DNA of 64,000 nt from Armillaria gallica (lineage: Eukaryota > Basidiomycota > Agaricomycetes > Agaricales > Physalacriaceae): the NCBI GenBank assembly GCA_037576215.1, contig JBANDB010000006.1, forward strand, positions 2,108,001 through 2,172,000, in the 5' to 3' direction. The notes under the pieces are model-generated. The model was not told the origin of the DNA and ran no database searches. It saw only the letters and a program-made list of their open reading frames with translations. Positions 21,654-33,060 of this stretch are shown here, piece after piece (position 1 is the first letter of the stretch; every line of letters starts with the position of its first letter). The position numbers and the translations under genes were made by a program.

Positions 21654-24279
21654 TCACCAGAGAGGTTGAATTTCTGTCTCCTTCCAGCCTTTCGCTCTAG
21701 CTTCCCAATATCCACCAATATAGATCCATTCATCTCCGACTTGCTTGAACCACCGTGGTTGTCGTTCTTCTCCTCTCCGCCTCCGGTCCCGCTGTAACTC
21801 CTCAACATGCATCTTCTCCTGCTCGGCAAGGTCCAAATCACCTTCCTCAAGCGCTCGAACGTCACGTCGATAGCGGGAATCGGTCGGGGGTAAACAATTA
21901 ACAATGTCGTCCGTGATTTCGTTTAACGTGATACTATAGGACGTAAAGCCATAATATTGGTGGGTGTTTATGGGCCATGGCGTCGCCCTCCACAGTATAC
22001 GCAAGTGAGAGGAGTCCACTGTCTCAGCAAGCTGTTCGTCCCATTTACCTTCGAGTTGTGACACGATATCGCCCGCCGGAGAATATAAGGTTCCAGAGAC
22101 AACGTTGGATACTGCCCAATACCCGCTTTGCTTAAAATCAAGAACACAGCGACTTGAGTCGCGCATGTTTTCGATAGTGAGTTTGCCGCAATGCTCTAGG
22201 TATTTTGTTCCAACCATGAGATTTCTCATGAATGAGGAAGGTTTTTTCCTGAACGTTATTGTCAAAATCCTATCCTGAGAAATCACATGCACACACCATT
22301 GAAAGTGATCATCTCCAATTTTGACATGTGTCGTACCCAGCGGGATAATCTCCAAGCTTTTACCTGTGTTGAGGAAGATAAGGTTGCGGACTTTCCTCGG
22401 CTAGAAGCAGGTACACACCCCAAAATTTGGTCTTGCCGGAAGATGTGGCATACAATTCCCAGTTCTTCCCTTCGGCATGATACGCCATTTCTAGCGGGTT
22501 ATGGCAGACTTTCTCTGCGATAAATTTCATCCGTACATCTTCAAAGGTTTCGGCGAGCATTGGATTACTAACTCAAATTAGCAGGAAGCCTAAATGAGAA
22601 TGGGAGCCATACAATCCTTTCCTGCCTGACCGATGCCTAGTATGCGCATAGCTGGCGACCGCAAATGCCGCAATATAACGCAACCGATCCACTGGATCCG
22701 CTGTATCAGCGGCTTGATTGAGAAGATCATAATATTCCACTTCTTCAGTAGCCCTTTGAAGAAGTGTTAAAGGCTCATTGAAGGTTACAGGAAAAGCTAT
22801 CGTTGAGAGATCCTGGAAGGAATGAGTCTGCGGAACAACGAACAGACCGGATAGGCACCCTTACCTTCCCAACATTTTTCTTCAGCATGGAGAAGAGACT
22901 GCCTTCGTCGCCAACAGGAGGCGCGGGCAGACGGGTCCGTCGACAATTTGGAGAGCATAAGTGGATGCATCGGGTTGAGTAACTTCTTCGCTGGGCAACC
23001 TGGTAGATCCTGGTTCTTGTGCTATGTCAGTATCAACGCTGGAGTCTTCTCCATGATCCAAACTGCTCCTGCTATCGTTACTCAGCATTCGACTCGGTTG
23101 CTCAGTACCATCCGGGAAGGCGTGGACATCCAATACAAATTCTTGGGCGCCCTCGTTGAAACCGTCTGGGGCGTCAAACCACTCGTTGAGGCTATCAGTA
23201 ATAGTGGTAGCGATCGATGCGCGCTTCGAAGGCTTAAATGAGATGCTAGGGCTGTGGGGTGCAACCGTGTGCTCCTCTTCTTCAGTGATTGGAGGAGGTG
23301 ATACATGAGTGGAGGTGACACCCTCGACCTGAGGCGCCTGAAGAGCCTTAAGTAAGGCCGTATGTTGACTTTTCAATGTGTCCAGAACTAGAAGGACACG
23401 CTGGAAAGAGCTCGAGGAAATGTCTAGATTTGCACTACATTCTGAACGGATGCTGTCGGAGCCAACATCTGCGGGAACATGTGGCGCTAATACAACATTT
23501 AGTCGCGTTGAGGTTGCTGGCAGTAGAATCACCTTTTTTGAACAATCCAAACCTGGACGCGGAGTCTTTCTTTTCCTTCTCGTTCTTATGTTTATGGTGT
23601 TTTTTCGGGTTGACGTCGGCCTTGAGTGAATCCAAAGCATCCTCCAGCTGACATATGGTCTTAACAAGGAGCAGTCAGAGCGTGCAGTACGTGTCTGTTA
23701 TACTTAACTTACCGTGCTCATGTCGTCGGCAATGGCACCTGATCTGCTCAATTTGAAGTTGCCTTGTTGCCGCGATGCTAATCTTATGCTATTTGATTTA
23801 CGAACTTCTGCACCTGCGACAACGAATCTCCTGGAGAAGAGCAATTCAGAACGATGCTGCGAATGTTGGTCAAGAAGGTTGACCTAAACGCAGTCATCCA
23901 TTGATTAAAGTCGTCCGTGTTTAAACACTTAATGTGGAATGTGGCTGTATTTGAGTCCAGATGAATATCTTTTCGTCCTGGGGCTGTGGAAATAGCTGCA
24001 TGATGCAATGAAATCTGGTCTCGAGTAGGCTGACCGGGCTCAAAGGAATATGAAAGCAGGCCAGATTGATATAATGAAGTAGCGACGAGCAAACCCTATG
24101 TCAGAGTGAGCAGTACCTCGATTTGGAGTATGAAGAAAATGACCTTGCATCCTTTTGCGCCGCTTCTTCAGAACCCATCCTTCATGAACGACGACACGAT
24201 TGGCAAGGCTATTAGGGATTCCAGAATAAGGCATGCCTAAGGACAGAGAAGCCCGTGCAGCAGCACTGTGGGATGCCAT
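21654..24279 (-). CDS. Oxysterol-binding protein homologue with PH domain
   Basis: Lipid-transfer protein of the OSBP/ORP (yeast Osh) family, which exchanges sterol or PI4P at membrane contacts. The N-terminal PH domain runs from VVVHEGWVLKKRRKRMQG through FARRYFIIS to FNQWMTAFRST. A Lys-rich and acidic linker follows (KKHHKHKNEKEKK; PSISFKPSKR). The ligand-binding domain includes EGSLFSMLKKNVGKDLS, RLRYIAAFAV, GRKGLNPMLAETFED, TKFWGKSLEIIPLGTTHV and the C-terminal WKETEIQPLW. The fingerprint that is normally EQVSHHPP reads EKVCHNPL (~22495), which is unusual. One base seems missing at ~22934 (a C run on the coding strand), which breaks the frame before the domain. The true ATG is taken as 24279 (MASHSAAARA). 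It is divergent from 6PGDH. Confidence 0.85.
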
Positions 24280-24734
24280 GTGGGAAGGGGAAGGAGGAAG
24301 GAGTGGCAAGATAGGAGACAAAATGACGGTTCTCTAAATGAAATGAGCGTTGTGGTAACCTATACCAGACTGCGCCCACTATCCCAGACTATCCCGAGGC
24401 ACTGCCGCTGCCAGGCGCTGGTCCCCAAAGTGTTGGAAGGTGCCTAACCCCGAGTGCCGAACAAGCGTTGATTAATATTATTGCTCTGGTAAATCTGATT
24501 CGAGGACGGCAAAGCTCCCTCTTTGAACCGGTATGTGAGCATTCGCAGGAGTGCATGGCCAGTGCAGCATATCTTACCGAATTGTGGAATTATTCACTGG
24601 CAGTCACGGTATCGAAGAGGGGGATGAATAAGCGGAGCAACGGCCCGGTGATGACCGGCGATCGATTCGACACGGCGACCAGGGTGCCAGCACTTTTCTT
24701 TTCACTACCATCACTCATCCTTCACACATCAGAA

Positions 24735-26730
24735 ATGGCTACGTATGTCCTCTTCTCTCTCAGATATTATGCCTCATTCATTAATTTTATGCATCAGAGG
24801 AGACATTGGACTCATTGGCTTGGCCGTTATGGTCAGATTACCAACCGTCGCGTCGATATCCAGTTTCACTAACTTTTTTACAGGGCCAGAACTTGATACT
24901 GAACATGAACGACAAGGGCTTCACCGTTGTAGCCTACAATCGTACCGTCGAGAAAGTGGATCATTTCCTGGCGAACGAAGCGAAAGGTACCACGCGATTC
25001 AGTAATCTCTGCATATCTGCTCACGTCTTCGCAGGGACTAACATCCAAGGCGCTCATTCTATTGAGGAACTCTGCGCAAAGCTGAAGACGCCCCGCAAAA
25101 TCATTTTGTTGGTTAAAGCTGGCGCAGCGGTTGACTCCTTTATTCAACAGCTCATTCCCCATCTTGAGCCTGGTGACATCATCATCGATGGCGGAAATTC
25201 CCACTACCCTGATTCCATCCGTCGCACAAAGGAGCTTGAGGCCAAAGGGTTCCTATTCGTCGGCTCTGGCGTTTCGGGTGGTGAGGAGGGTGCTAGATAT
25301 GGACCGTCTCTCATGCCTGGAGGTTCGCCCGCTGCTTGGCCTGCTATCAAGGAGATATTCCAGAAAACAGCAGCCCAGGCATACGGCGAGCCCTGCTGCG
25401 ACTGGGTCGGTGAGACTGGTTCGGGCCACTACGTGAAGATGGTTCACAATGGTGACTGAATTCATGTCATCATGGGTGACGATTTACTCACATCATATCA
25501 GGCATTGAATACGGAGACATGCAGCTGATCGCCGAAGCATATGACATCCTCAAACGAGGTTTAGGTCTTTCCGAAGACGAAATTGCTGATATCTTTGAAA
25601 AATGGAACAAGGGTGTCCTTGATTCATTCCTCATTGATATTACAACCAACATTCTCAAATTCAAGGATGACGACGGTGAACCGGTAGTCACCAAAATCTT
25701 GGACAAGGCTGGACAGAAAGGCACCGGAAAATGGACTGCTATCGCTGCTTTGGATGCTGGGATGGCCGGTTAGTGCTTTCGTTTGTTTGTCTGTCGGTTC
25801 GGTTGACAAATGAATGAATCTAGTCACTCTTATTGGCGAAGCCGTATTTGCTCGTTGCCTCTCCGCTATAAAGGATGAGCGTGTGCGCGCAAGCAAGACT
25901 ATTTCCGGACCTCAAAGGGAGCCCTTCCGTGGAGACAAGCAATTGTTCATCGATGATCTTGAGCAAGCCCTGTATGCTTCCAAGATTATTTCTTACACTC
26001 AAGGGTTCATGCTCATGCGAGAGACCGCGAAGGAGGTAAAAATCTTCCTGACTTTCCGCGTATACAACTAATCTTTTTCCTTATTTCAGCTCAATTGGAA
26101 TTTGAACTACGCCGGCATTGCCAGCATGTGGCGTGGTGGCTGTATCATCAAAGTACGTCTTAAGTTCTGCTCCACTATGCGTCGCTAAGGATCACCGCCT
26201 TGTTAGAGCGTTTTCTTGAAGGACATCACCTCCGCATATCACAAGGACCCTAAGTTGGAGTCCCTTCTCTTTGATGACTTCTTCAACAAAGGTGCTTTGG
26301 ATAATGTCCGACGTCTTCGCATGTGCTGATTATGTCCTAGCTGTCCACAAGGCTCAGCCAGGCTGGCGACGTGTCATTGCTCAAGCCGTGCTCTGGGGTA
26401 TCCCCACTCCCGCTTTCAGCACTGCATTGGCTTTCTTCGATGGTTACAGGAGCGAGATCGTTCCTGCGAACTTGTTGCAAGCTCAGGTATGATTGCCTAT
26501 CAACATCCCTGCCAAGCGATTTCTTAGACAGCGTTTAGCGCGATTACTTTGGAGCTCACACGTTCCATGTTCTTCCTGGCAAGGAAAACGATAAGTTCAA
26601 GACGGGCGAGGATATTCGTAAGTTTTCCCATCTCACCTTCGACGTCATTCACAACTCACTCTTCCTGACTTAAGACGTCAACTGGACCGGTCGTGGCGGT
26701 AACGTTTCCGCGTCTACCTACAACACATAA
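24735..26730 (+). CDS. GND1: 6-phosphogluconate dehydrogenase, decarboxylating
   Basis: Oxidises 6-phosphogluconate to ribulose 5-phosphate and CO2 with NADP+, the last oxidative step of the pentose-phosphate pathway. The first exon has only eight bases. Rossmann motif GLAVMGQN and [10 protein letters not shown] lie near the start. Then [20 protein letters not shown], the signature [35 protein letters not shown] (catalytic Lys and the HNGIEY loop), [12 protein letters not shown] and a C-terminal NWTGRGGN. Eleven exons and ten GT-AG introns of 48-57 nt give 489 residues, the standard length. It shares a 455-bp upstream region with the OSBP gene. Confidence 0.96.
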
Positions 26731-26896
26731 GGTCATAGGCTGTTGATCATTAGAGTTGCGTATGCCTGGAGGATTTTGTACCCCAGAAAGCCATGTACAC
26801 TATTGAAAGGAAATATATAGAGAAAATGTACTTATCCTGTTTCCACGTTGAGCGATCGGCTCGGCTGATCAAATTGTGCTTACATCCACTCACTTT

Positions 26897-29419
26897 ATGT
26901 GTGGCATATTCGTTTGTGCCCGACGGTTACAAGGCGACCCTCAGACCTTCGATACCACTGACTTATCTTTTGAGAAGCTATGTATCAGTTTAAGGCATGT
27001 AAATGCTGCGCGCGGTACGTGATGGCCTGCAAACTCAAACACAAAGTTTTTACTAGTCACCGCTTAGGGCCTGATGCCCAACGAAGCCACAAAGTGAGCT
27101 TCAGGGCCCCAACCTCCAACGCTGGCATGGTCAATCTAGAGCTTTTTGCATCTGAATTGTGTCTACGAGGTTCCCGGCCTGTCGTGCAACCTCACATCCG
27201 AAATGGTGATGTTTTGTGCTGGAATGGAGAGGTTTGTCTCACATTGCTTGTTCAATCCTTCTACTAGCTGATATTCAAGTAGATCTTTGAAGGACTAGAT
27301 GTTAGCGATATGATGTTCTGATAATGTGGCAGAGAGCTAAATATTAGGCTTTAGATGGTTCCAACTGAAAACGACGGTGTCAAGTTATTCGAAAGTAGCA
27401 AAGATCTCAAGTCACCAGCACAAATACGAGATCTCTTCTCGTCAGTAGAAGGCCCGTAGGTGCTTTTCCTGCGTTCGTTAATGCAACAGACGATTGAATA
27501 TCAACACAGCTATGCTTTTGTCTTTCACCATGTTAGTCATAATGCTCCCAGCCAGTGCGCTTTATCCATTCTTAATCAGTACTACTTGTAGGAGGAGTCT
27601 GGGAGCCTTATATTTGGGCGTGATCCTTTAGGTCGCCGGTCACTATTGATCCATAAACCATCCCCATCGCATCCATATCTCATCTTGACTTCTGTGACTT
27701 CTGGCGCCGACGCAGGATGTTCTTTTGAGGAGCTGTCCACAGATTACATCTTTTATCTCAACCTGAAAGATCTCGCTCAGCTGGACGACGTAGGCAACAG
27801 TGTTATCAGTAATCAATTACCTATGCAAACTCTTATTTTCATAGCCGATGACGTTCGAAGATCATCTTAAGGCCTTAACTCGATGGCCTTCTCAACCCGC
27901 TGTCTCTAGCTATGTAAGTACTGGTTTATCGAGGAGTGGTGGGAATACCTCATGTTTTGACAGGCTGAGCCTCCTAAAGTGAATCTCTCGATTCCACCAG
28001 ATACCTGGCCACGTTTAGTTTCACTTGATGAAATACCTGATTGTCTCCTGGCTTCCGTAGATGCTTTGATCTCACACCTAGATCGTAGCGTTATGCTCCG
28101 CGTTCACAACATACCTCACAGAAGGTCTGTTTTACCCCCATATGTTATGACATGCTGAATGCGATTCTTTGCTTGTAGTTCTGCGCCGACACAGTCTAGA
28201 GTTGCCGTTCTCTTTAGCGGAGGAATAGATTCAACAGTCATTGCGTACCTTGCCCACAAGTTCGTTTCTGTGACTCGACGTTCAAACTGATGGTCTCATG
28301 CAGTTTCAAGGCATATACCTCTAGAAGAATCGATAGACCTTCTCAACGTCGCTTTTGAGAACCCTAGAAAGATTCGGATGGAGACAGAAGGCAACCTTGG
28401 GGGAGTATCAAGGCGCCATAAGAAGAAGGATAGAAAACCATCTGAGAGCGACCCTGTCAGAGTGTCATATATGGTTCCCGATAGAAAGACAGGGCTTCAG
28501 GAAGTTGAAGAACTCAGGCAACTGTGTCCCGGGCGTACTTGGAACTTTGTATGTCTCTTGCAAAACTTGGCCCGTTTTTGTGTTAAAGAGTCCAACAGGT
28601 AGAGGTTAATGTTCCTTATCTTGTTCGTCTTTTCTTTTCCCATCCAGGTTGAAACCACTTCTATTGGGTACATAAAACAGGAATCACAAGGGGCACGCTC
28701 TATAGTCGAAGCACTAATGCTGCCCAGCCGTACAGTCATGGATTTCGTGAGTGTTGTACAGATTGAACATATTCTCGAATGATAAAATTACAAACAGAGT
28801 CTGGCTCTTGCCTTATACTTCGCCTCTCGTGGCATGGGTCATGTACGTGCGTATCCAGGTGCAGAACCTGTAGCATATACTAGCCCGGCTCGCGTGTTAC
28901 TGAATGGCCTTGGATCTGATGAGCTGCTGGGAGGTTATGGAAGGCATCGATCCGCATTCAACTCTGGTGGCTGGCAAGCAGTAATCAGTGAGGTAGGACG
29001 ATCTCTCTATCCAAATGAGTGTCATATTCATCACACATTTGTCTTCACATAGCTGCAGCTAGAAATTCAGCGCATTCCGGTTCGAAATCTGGGTCGGGAC
29101 GATCGCATCTGGCAAGTTATCTCTGCTGATCGGTTTTGTAAAACTTGGTGGTAACAATATTCCCAGCTCATCCCACGGAAAGGAAACAAGACATCCCTTT
29201 CTGTCATTTGGAGTTGTCTCATTTTTAGCCAACTTGCCAGTTCAGCACAAAATGGACCCCCGTTTAGAAGTTGGCCTTGGAGATAAGATGCTATTGAGAT
29301 TAGCTGCTCGAAAAATGGGATTAATTGAGGCGAGCGAACGAAAGAAAAGGGCCATGCAGTTTGGTAGCCATTCCGCCAGGATGGAAGGAGATGCTAAAGG
29401 AGATGTTACATTGGATTAG
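26897..29419 (+). CDS. Asparagine synthetase domain-containing protein (ASNSD1-like)
   Basis: Homologue of human ASNSD1 and yeast YML096W: an N-terminal glutamine amidotransferase fold joined to an asparagine-synthetase ATP-pyrophosphatase domain. The cellular reaction is unproven. MCGIF puts the nucleophilic Cys2 in place. RGPDAQ is restored across intron 27015-27067, followed by CWNGEIFEGLD, GPYAFVFHH and FGRDPLGRRSLL. The PP-loop VLFSGGIDST (~28210), PSRTVMD, LNGLGSDELLGGYGRH and HGKETRHPF follow. Fourteen introns give 588 residues, exactly in frame; one exon (27283-27300) is 18 nt. The intron at 29112-29166 starts with GCAAGT: only this GC donor yields DDRICSSHGKE. ATG 26897 was chosen because it gives MCGIF. 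Confidence 0.88.
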
Positions 29420-29536
29420 ATTTGGATTAGATACTTGGTCGCAATCGCACTGCAATGAGCTCTGACTAAATAACAGTGACTAAGCCAAAAAAATACGCGT
29501 CGTTGATGTGTGTTTGACACCTCCACTGATACAATC

Positions 29537-30730
29537 ATGGCGTTCGCCCAGAATGCTTCAAGAGTCATTGGCAAGTGCATCTCCACCTGAAGTCTTTCCA
29601 TGAGACTAATATGTGCATGTATGGCTAGTTCCTATCGCTCTCGCAGCCGTTGCGGTCAGAGCGAGCCTGTACGATGTTCCGGGTGGGTACCGAGCAGTCA
29701 TGTTCGACAGGTTTTCAGGCGTTAAGAGTACGGTGTGTGGCCTCAAAGATAATTCCTGATATTAGCTCTTATCTTTCTCTGCACCTCAGGCTGCACCTGA
29801 GGGCACCCATTTCATGATTCCATGGCTTCAGCGAGTGATTCTATATGACTGCCGAATAAAGCCTCGGGCAAGTACAAAGTTGCGCCAGAGTACATTATAT
29901 CTGATACGGGTCGCTCGCAGAATATATCAACAACAACTGGGTCGAAGGATCTGCAGATGGTGTCTATTACCCTCCGAGTTCTCTCTCGACCCGACATAGA
30001 GCACCTTTCCAAAATCTACCAAAGTCTAGGCTTGGACTACGACGAAAGGGTGCTTCCTTCTATAGGCAATGAGGTACTGAAAAGCATCGTCGCCCAGTTC
30101 GATGCGGCGGAGTTGATTACACAGCGAGAAGTGGTATGTGTCAAGCTGCAATATGACTATTGGTGTGATGCTCAGTATCCTTAGGTGTCGTCTAGAATAA
30201 GGGCTGACCTTTTGCAGCGTGCTGGAGAGTTCAACATTGTGTTGGAAGATGTTTCTATAACACATCTGACGTTCGGAAAGGTGGGAACAAGTGTTGTAGG
30301 TCTCGTTATGATCAGAGTTCTGACCTCCCTTCTAGGAATTCACGCAAGCAGTAGAAGCAAAACAAATTGCACAGCAAGGCATGTTTAGCATAGTCTTCTC
30401 TTCTATTTACTGACAGTTTCTGTGAAGATGCTGAGAGGGCGAAATTCGTCGTTGAAAAGGCGAGCTCTTTGTTTCTTTCCAGCGGTACCGGACTAAACAC
30501 CTTGTCAGGCTGAGCAAGAGCGTCAAGCAGCTGTTATTCGAGCTGAGGGTGAAGCCGCAGCAGCAACTATCATCTCGCAAGCACTTGGGAAGGCTGGTGA
30601 TGCCTTTGTCACATTCCGCAAAATCGAAACATCCAAGGCTATCGCCAATTCGCTCGCCTCCAATCCCAATGTAACATACATTCCTAGCGGCGGGGGAAAC
30701 ATCTTGTTGAACGTTCCGACCGACAAGTAG
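29537..30730 (+). CDS. PHB1: Prohibitin 1
   Basis: Inner mitochondrial membrane scaffold that forms rings with prohibitin 2 and stabilises new respiratory subunits. A hydrophobic N-terminal anchor ([11 protein letters not shown]) precedes [70 protein letters not shown] and [12 protein letters not shown]. The coiled coil runs from [20 protein letters not shown], and the tail is [16 protein letters not shown]. The spliced length is 273 residues. Seven introns: 29571-29628, 29733-29789, 29868-29920, 30134-30184, 30281-30335, 30379-30427, 30460-30508. Four (first, third, sixth, seventh) begin with GC rather than GT, because only these junctions keep the conserved protein in frame. Confidence 0.94.
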
Positions 30731-31104
30731 GACATAGCGTGCTGGATAAATAGTGCAATCGTGTAATTAATCGTATCTTGCCCATCTCAATTGTTGTCGG
30801 TGTCAGCGTATCCGCGTTTGTCCGCCTGTGCGCTGTTTACGTATGCTTAGACTGCGCGGCGCTGACTCATCCAGTCTCTCTTCACCCGCACCAGGTTGAT
30901 CGTGTCGCTAAATATCTCTTTTCTTCTCTTTTTCTCTCTCTCGTCTCTATCATCTCTCTCGTCTCTATCATTTCTCCTCTCTGACGGACTTGTCTATCAT
31001 ATAGTGCCTGTTTTTTCAGTCTTTCGTGCGCATTGTTGTAAATTTTTCTGATACCCCTGGCTGAACCAACTACAGATCTCATTTCTTTTCAGTACTCTTA
31101 AATC
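30731..31104. other. Intergenic promoter region with pyrimidine tract
   Basis: Spacer between PHB1 and the Pub1-like gene. A long pyrimidine-rich stretch runs from about 30912 to 30983 on the plus strand. It includes two perfect 18-bp tandem copies of ctctctcgtctctatcat (30936-30953, 30954-30971). CT-rich tracts just upstream of the start are common in promoters of strongly expressed fungal genes. I see no TATA box or gene here. Confidence 0.5.
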
Positions 31105-32577
31105 ATGAATCCAATGGGAATGGGAGGTCCGGCTGAGGCTCCGGTGAGTTTTTCTTGCTTGTTCTCTATCCCTAGATGTCTGATCTATCTTTTCGTTCCC
31201 CTTTTACCTTCCGCCGGATTTTTAGAGGCGTGCTCATCTCTACGTCGGAAATTTGAGCCCTCGTGTGACAGAGTACATGCTCACAGAGATCTTCGCTGTC
31301 GCCGGCCCTGTTCAGCATGTTAAAATAATCCCAGACAGGAACTATCAGCATGGAGGGCTCAATTACGGCTTCGTCGAGTACATGGACATGCGTGCCGCGG
31401 AGACCGCCCTGCAGACTCTGAATGGTCGCAAGATCTTCGACACAGAGATCCGTGTCAATTGGGCCTACCAAGGTCAACAAAATAAGGAGGATACCACCGG
31501 TCACTACCATGTCTTCGTCGGTGACCTGAGCCCCGAAGTGAACGATGAAGTCCTTGCCAAGGCGTTCAGTGCTTTTGGCACCATGTCGGATGCTCGAGTC
31601 ATGTGGGATATGAATTCTGGGAAGTCTCGTGGATATGGTTTCTTGGCATTCCGAGACAAGACAGATGCCGAGCAGGCCATCGCGACGATGAACGGCGAAT
31701 GGCTGGGTTCGCGAGCTATCCGCGTCAACTGGGCCAATCAGAAAACACAAGGCGCTCCAGCTGCTTCTACATCCCCTCGTCCTGGCAGCACAGGCAGTGC
31801 ACCCGCTCCGATGAATTTCCAAGGCGGCCCCCTGTCCTATGAGTCCGTAGTCCAGCAAACTCCCGCGTACAACTCTACTGTCTACGTCGGCAATCTTGTT
31901 CCTTACTGCACGCAAGCGGATCTCATTCCTTTGTTCCAATCCATCGGCTATCTATCCGAAATTCGGATGCAAGCTGATCGTGGTTTCGCTTTCGTCAAGC
32001 TTGATACTCATGAGCACGCTGCTCTGGCTATCGTTCAGCTTCAGGGTCAAATGGTGCATGGCAGGTCAATCAAATGCAGTTGGGGCAAAGATAGGGCAGA
32101 TGGCGCGGCTCCTCAGCCCTCAGCCCCACCACCAGCGCTGCAGCTCCCTACGGAAATATGGTATGTGTTGTGCATGGTTCCAATAGATACTTTTATTGAA
32201 CCCTTTGCGTAGCCTATGTATGGTATGCCCCAGCCGGCGTCTTACGGGCAGTACGGGTTTGGCGGATACACTGGATTTCCGAATCAAACTGCAGGCGCGC
32301 CTGGTGGTGCTGTTCCTGGGTCCCCGGGCATGCCCCAGCCTACAAACGCTGCTCCAGGCGCTCTTGGTCTAACCGGTGCACAGCAGTCGGGTGCGGATCC
32401 CACGGCGGCAGCAGCGGGTCAAGGCGGGCAAGCCCAGTGGGGCGGCGATCCGAATTATTATTCCAATTACTGGAGTGGTAAGCAGCGGTGACATTTTCAA
32501 GTTCCTTTTTGATTCACATCCTCTCAGGGTATTATGGACAACAGCAGCCTGATGCCCAGATGCAAGGCGCTCCTTAG
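31105..32577 (+). CDS. PUB1: Pub1/TIA-1-type RNA-binding protein, three RRMs
   Basis: Poly(U)/poly(A)-binding protein of the Pub1/TIA-1 group that stabilises mRNAs and enters stress granules. The three RRMs are recognisable: RRM1 with LYVGNLSPRV and NYGFVEYM; RRM2 with HVFVGDLSPEV and SRGYGFLAFR; RRM3 with TVYVGNLVPY and RGFAFVKLDT. A Gly/Gln/Pro/Tyr-rich, probably disordered, tail follows (ASYGQYGFGGYTG). Introns are at 31144-31225 (82 nt, after 13 codons), near 32160 and near 32479. The frame slips by one base at 32124-32130, where the CCCC-A-CC run seems to lack an A; restoring it gives APTTSAAAPYGNM before the intron. Confidence 0.9.
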
Positions 32578-33060
32578 ATTGCGAGCCGATCATTCCTTTC
32601 TTTCAGATGTATGTAGCCCCCCTTCTCTATGCGTAATGCGCCCCGCCATTTGCAATAATGTCTATATAGCCTATTGTCTCGAGTGCACGATTATCGACTT
32701 TTCTTTCGTCGAATTTTTCTCCTTTCCATACATCGTATATAAGAGTGTTTTAACATGTTTCTTGCCACTTCAGCTTCATCGTATGTATCCAAACACTACA
32801 GTCATCGACATTGACAGGTTTTCTTAGTTCTGTTCGAATCCTTATCTCATACCTGCTGCACTAAGTACAAGTTTTCGACTCATTTTTCCCCTTGATAATG
32901 AGAACTCGCGAGATTACTTGGGCTCCGTCAATAATACAGCCCCTCCGATTATAAACTTAGCTTTGAACAAAATGAAGGTATATCAGTAGACATGGGTATG
33001 GGTACGCAACAGAAACCAAAAAGTAGAACGAGAAATTGAGTAAAATTTATTCATCGACAA
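32578..33060. other. Intergenic, convergent 3' region
   Basis: Holds the 3' ends of the Pub1-like gene (plus) and ATG16 (minus). It is AT- and pyrimidine-rich with no open frame that resembles a protein and no RNA gene I can recognise. Nothing further is supported. Confidence 0.5.

Noticed and set aside
31172..31939. 255-codon minus-strand open frame opposite the Pub1-like gene
   Set aside because: Antisense shadow of three highly conserved RRMs; no protein-like pattern.
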